Source: an uncultured Collinsella sp. (GTDB lineage: Bacteria > Actinomycetota > Coriobacteriia > Coriobacteriales > Coriobacteriaceae). Taken from it: a stretch of 7,441 nt of DNA. Below the pieces are notes generated by a model. The model ran no database searches. It saw only the letters and a program-made list of their open reading frames with translations, and was not told where the DNA came from. Every line of letters begins with the position of its first letter. Position 1 is the stretch's first letter. Below are positions 4,938-7,441 of this stretch, in pieces. Where the stretch lies: positions 1-7,441 of the forward strand of contig UQYA01000085.1 in NCBI GenBank assembly GCA_900545165.1. Reading direction: 5' to 3'. The position numbers and the translations under genes were made by a program.

Positions 4938-7441
4938 CTATTCCTGGACCTTCAGCGCCTCGGAGAGGCTCACGCGCTTGATGGAGCGCGTGTGTAGCAG
5001 CGCCACGACCAGGTAGGTCGCAAAGCCAATGCCGACGCATGCAGCCATAGACCAAGCGGGCACGTAGATCTCGATATTGCCGTTGTAGGCGAGCAGCATC
5101 GAGCGGAAGATGGCCGTGAGCGAGCCAATAATGACCGGCAGGCTCAGCACGAGCGACGCCGCCACGCACAGCGTGATCGAGCGGATGTACAGATGCGAGA
5201 TCTCGCTATCGCGATAGCCAAAGACTTTCATGTAGCTGATCGAACGAGCGCTGTGGTCGATCACCGCCTTGGTCAGCAGGTACATAAACAGCAGGAAGAT
5301 AAACACCGCGAGCCCGATCATCATTCCGATCATTTTGCTCATCATGCCGATGAACTGGTCGCCCACGGCCCGCATGTCGTCGGGCGTGGTGTCGCCGGCA
5401 AAGTAACGAGCATCGAGGTCGAGCTTCTCGTCGCTCACATAGCCGTTAAAGTAGGCGGCGTCGTTGCCGAACAGCTCGTTAAAGTCGTCGATACTCATAT
5501 AGATATTCATGTCCGACTTGGAGCCCCAGGCACAGTCCTTGCCCGCGTACTCAAGGGAATAATGCTCCCCCTCGTACTTGTCGATGAGCGTGACCTTCTG
5601 GCCCTCGCTCCAGCCAAACTTGTCGAGCAGGCCGCCGCCAAAGACGACGCGCCCATCGCCAACGTTGAGGTCTTTCCAATAGCGCGAATCGGGCGAGATG
5701 CCGTAGACGGAAATCGTCTCTTCGCCATTACCATCGCCGCGGCCGTATTGCAGCTGGTAAACGGCATATTTCTCGGTCTGCGCAATCTTGTCTGCACCGT
5801 TATCGGTCGTGTTAACCGGGTGAATGTCGTCGTTGTCAGTGTCGATCTTAGAGGCCTTGTCGATCAGGTCGATAGCCTCGTCGCGGTCACAGCCGAGGGC
5901 ATCGGCAAGGTCATCGAGGCGCGCATAAAGCGCATCCTTCTTGTCCTGGACCTTGGCAAGCGCATCCTGCGCTGCGGTCAGGCTCTCGGCAGACGGAGAT
6001 GCGGTCGCGGCATCGGCTGCCGCCTGCGCCGCATCGGCCGCGTCATCGAGCTCGTCATCGGCATCCTGGGCGGCGGAAAGCAGCGCGCCGTCAACCGACT
6101 GCAAGCGCTCGAGTGCTGACCATTGCTCGCGCTCCTCGGCGGTGCCCTCGAGCTCCAGCGGAGCCTTGAGCGTGTACTGGCGCTCGGCGACCAGGCTCGT
6201 CTCGAGGTTGTCCGCGTAGTGCGTCATCGTGGGCAGAATCGCCAGGCCAAAGAGCAGCAGCAGCGACGCAAATGCAATGCCCACGAAGAGCGTGGCGAAG
6301 TTGCCCAGGTTGCGCAGGAAGATACGCAAGCGGAAGCGGGAAACAAAACCCATGCGTTCCGACAGCTGCAGACCGCGCTTGGTACCCGACTTGCCGCTCG
6401 CCTCGTGGCGAAGGAACTGCAACGGCGTCTTGCCCATCTTGCGAAGCAGGCCCACCAGTGTAATGAGGATGAGCGCGGCAGCGGGAACCACGGCGCACTT
6501 CACAAAGATCTCCCAGCTCCAGTACACCTGGAAGGGCGGCAGGCTGTACGAGCCGTAATACAGGCTACGCATAGGCTCGGTAAAGAACGCAATGCCGAGC
6601 GCGGTGCCCAGCAGCGCCGCGACCACGCCTACGATGGCGGGAAGCGCCAGGTAGTGCAGCACAATCTCGCGACGACGATAGCCGCTGGCGAGCAGCGTGC
6701 CGATGATGGCGCTCTCCTCCTCGATGGTGGCGTCGGTAAGGACCACAAAGACAAACGCCATGATCACGATGATAATGTCGAGCAGCGTCATCCACATCGT
6801 AGAGTCGCCGTCCACGTCGTCGCGCGCATAGCCAATGCCCTGATTGGAATCGGCGTCGATGAGGTCATCCACGCGCGCATCGGCATCGGTCAGCGCCTCG
6901 ACCATATCCTGCTCCGCATCGATGCGATCCGCGGTGGGGAGGTCGCGATCGGTAAAGGTAAAGGAGTAGGTGTAGGCGGGCGCGCCGCCGACATCCTCGA
7001 GCGCGGCAAAGCCGGCATCGGTGACCTCGGCCACGCCGTACGTGATGGTGTTCACCGTAAAGTCCGAATTGTTGAGGAACAGCGCCTGGCTATCGGGCTG
7101 GGTCATGATGCCGCAGATGATGTAGGTGCGACCCTCGAGCTCGACTTTATCGCCCACGGCGAGGCCGTTGTTGGTGGCAAAGATGCGATCGATGGCCACC
7201 TCGTCGTCCGCCCTGGGTTCCCTGCCCTCACAGTAGGACGCGATATCGACCTTGGTGCGGTGCGCAGTGTGCGCTTGGTGCCGTCGTCGCCGGCGGTCTT
7301 TTTGATGATGGCATCGATGGAGAAATTCTTGTAGAGCGTGACGCCGCCGACGTCGCCGGCTGCATCCTCGGCCGCCTTGAGCTGGTCTTTGGTGGCCTCG
7401 AAGGAGGTGGTCACGCGGCCGTCCTCAATCGTGTACGCATC
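4938..7441 (-). pseudogene. FtsX-family ABC transporter permease, frameshifted and cut by window edge
   Basis: This encodes most of a large inner-membrane ABC permease of the FtsX/MacB-like class; the N-terminus lies beyond 7441. Two pieces are in different frames. The N-terminal piece runs from 7441 to about 7265 (DAYTIEDGR to TKRTLR, an extracytoplasmic domain). The rest runs from about 7262 to the stop at 4938. If read alone, the second piece could only start at the GTG at 7199 (753 residues), in mid-domain. Numbered from there, helices fall near 136-156, 181-205 and 229-251 (first FtsX domain), 300-322, then 618-642, 674-698 and 714-736 (second FtsX domain). Between lies a roughly 295-residue extracytoplasmic region with an Ala/Asp-rich helical or coiled-coil stretch (355-450). 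GYRRREI and GYRDSEI are the cytoplasmic loop motifs. The ATPase partner is presumably upstream, off the window. The break means a pseudogene or a sequence error. Confidence 0.82.
7246..7282 (-). other. Frameshift site in the ABC permease
   Basis: Upstream of this point the permease frame reads TKRTLR; downstream the good frame reads RTKVDIASYCEGREP. Joining them needs one extra base, modulo 3. The octamer GCACCAAG occurs twice in this stretch on the minus strand, so slippage or recombination between short repeats is plausible. Relatives I recall have a few residues of the form VYKN between the two halves. Removing 10 nt from such a sequence would give exactly the CTGCGCACCGCACCAAG seen here, but this is an inference. 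Confidence 0.7.

Noticed and set aside
4930..5169. Extended methyltransferase start at 5169 (294 residues)
   Set aside because: The extra 80 residues overlap the permease in another frame, and the ATG at 4929 has a strong Shine-Dalgarno sequence and begins the homologous region.
5193..7334. Two long plus-strand open frames (5193-6119 and 6123-7334) opposite the permease
   Set aside because: Both are His/Arg/Ala/Gly-rich mirror translations of the permease with no domain motifs.

Overview
The window is GC-rich bacterial chromosomal DNA, mostly minus-strand genes. Its gene content (a DUF362 ferredoxin-type protein, CNNM and HlyIII membrane proteins, a large FtsX-type ABC permease) and its CATTGGGGAC(A/G)GACTTAAA palindromic repeats suggest a gut Coriobacteriia genome, possibly Collinsella. 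That assignment comes from memory of such genomes and was not searched.

Layout. (1) 1-639, minus: N-terminal half of a CNNM/DUF21 (hemolysin C/CorC-type) transporter, cut by the left edge. (2) 747-1430, minus: a HlyIII/TrhA (PAQR family) membrane protein. (3) 1431-1616: the divergent intergenic region. It holds a good sigma70-type promoter for the rightward gene, flanked by two copies of a GTTGAYGYATCAAC palindrome that look like a paired operator. (4) 1617-2582, plus: a membrane-anchored alpha/beta hydrolase with a complete Ser-Asp-His triad, ending at a strong bidirectional terminator (2661-2699). (5) 2747-3952, minus: a DUF362 protein with two [4Fe-4S] motifs. (6) 3953-4284: a 332-bp gene-free, repeat-rich stretch with three copies of the palindromic repeat, a 13-bp GC hairpin and a degenerate 18-bp tandem array. 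(7) 4285-4929, minus: a class I SAM methyltransferase, apparently translationally coupled to (8) 4938-7441, minus: a large FtsX-family ABC permease. The permease is cut by the right edge and broken by a frameshift near 7255-7268.

How the genes relate. The permease and methyltransferase look like one operon; the partner ATPase is not in the window and would be expected upstream, past the right edge. The hydrolase appears to be a single-gene unit under its own regulated promoter. The CNNM, HlyIII and DUF362 genes look like independent housekeeping-type genes. I see no phage, IS transposase, CRISPR, tRNA or rRNA. The features most worth a second look are the paired operator, the repeat cluster at 4037-4288 and the frameshifted permease. 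I found no convincing evidence of a wholly new multi-gene system.
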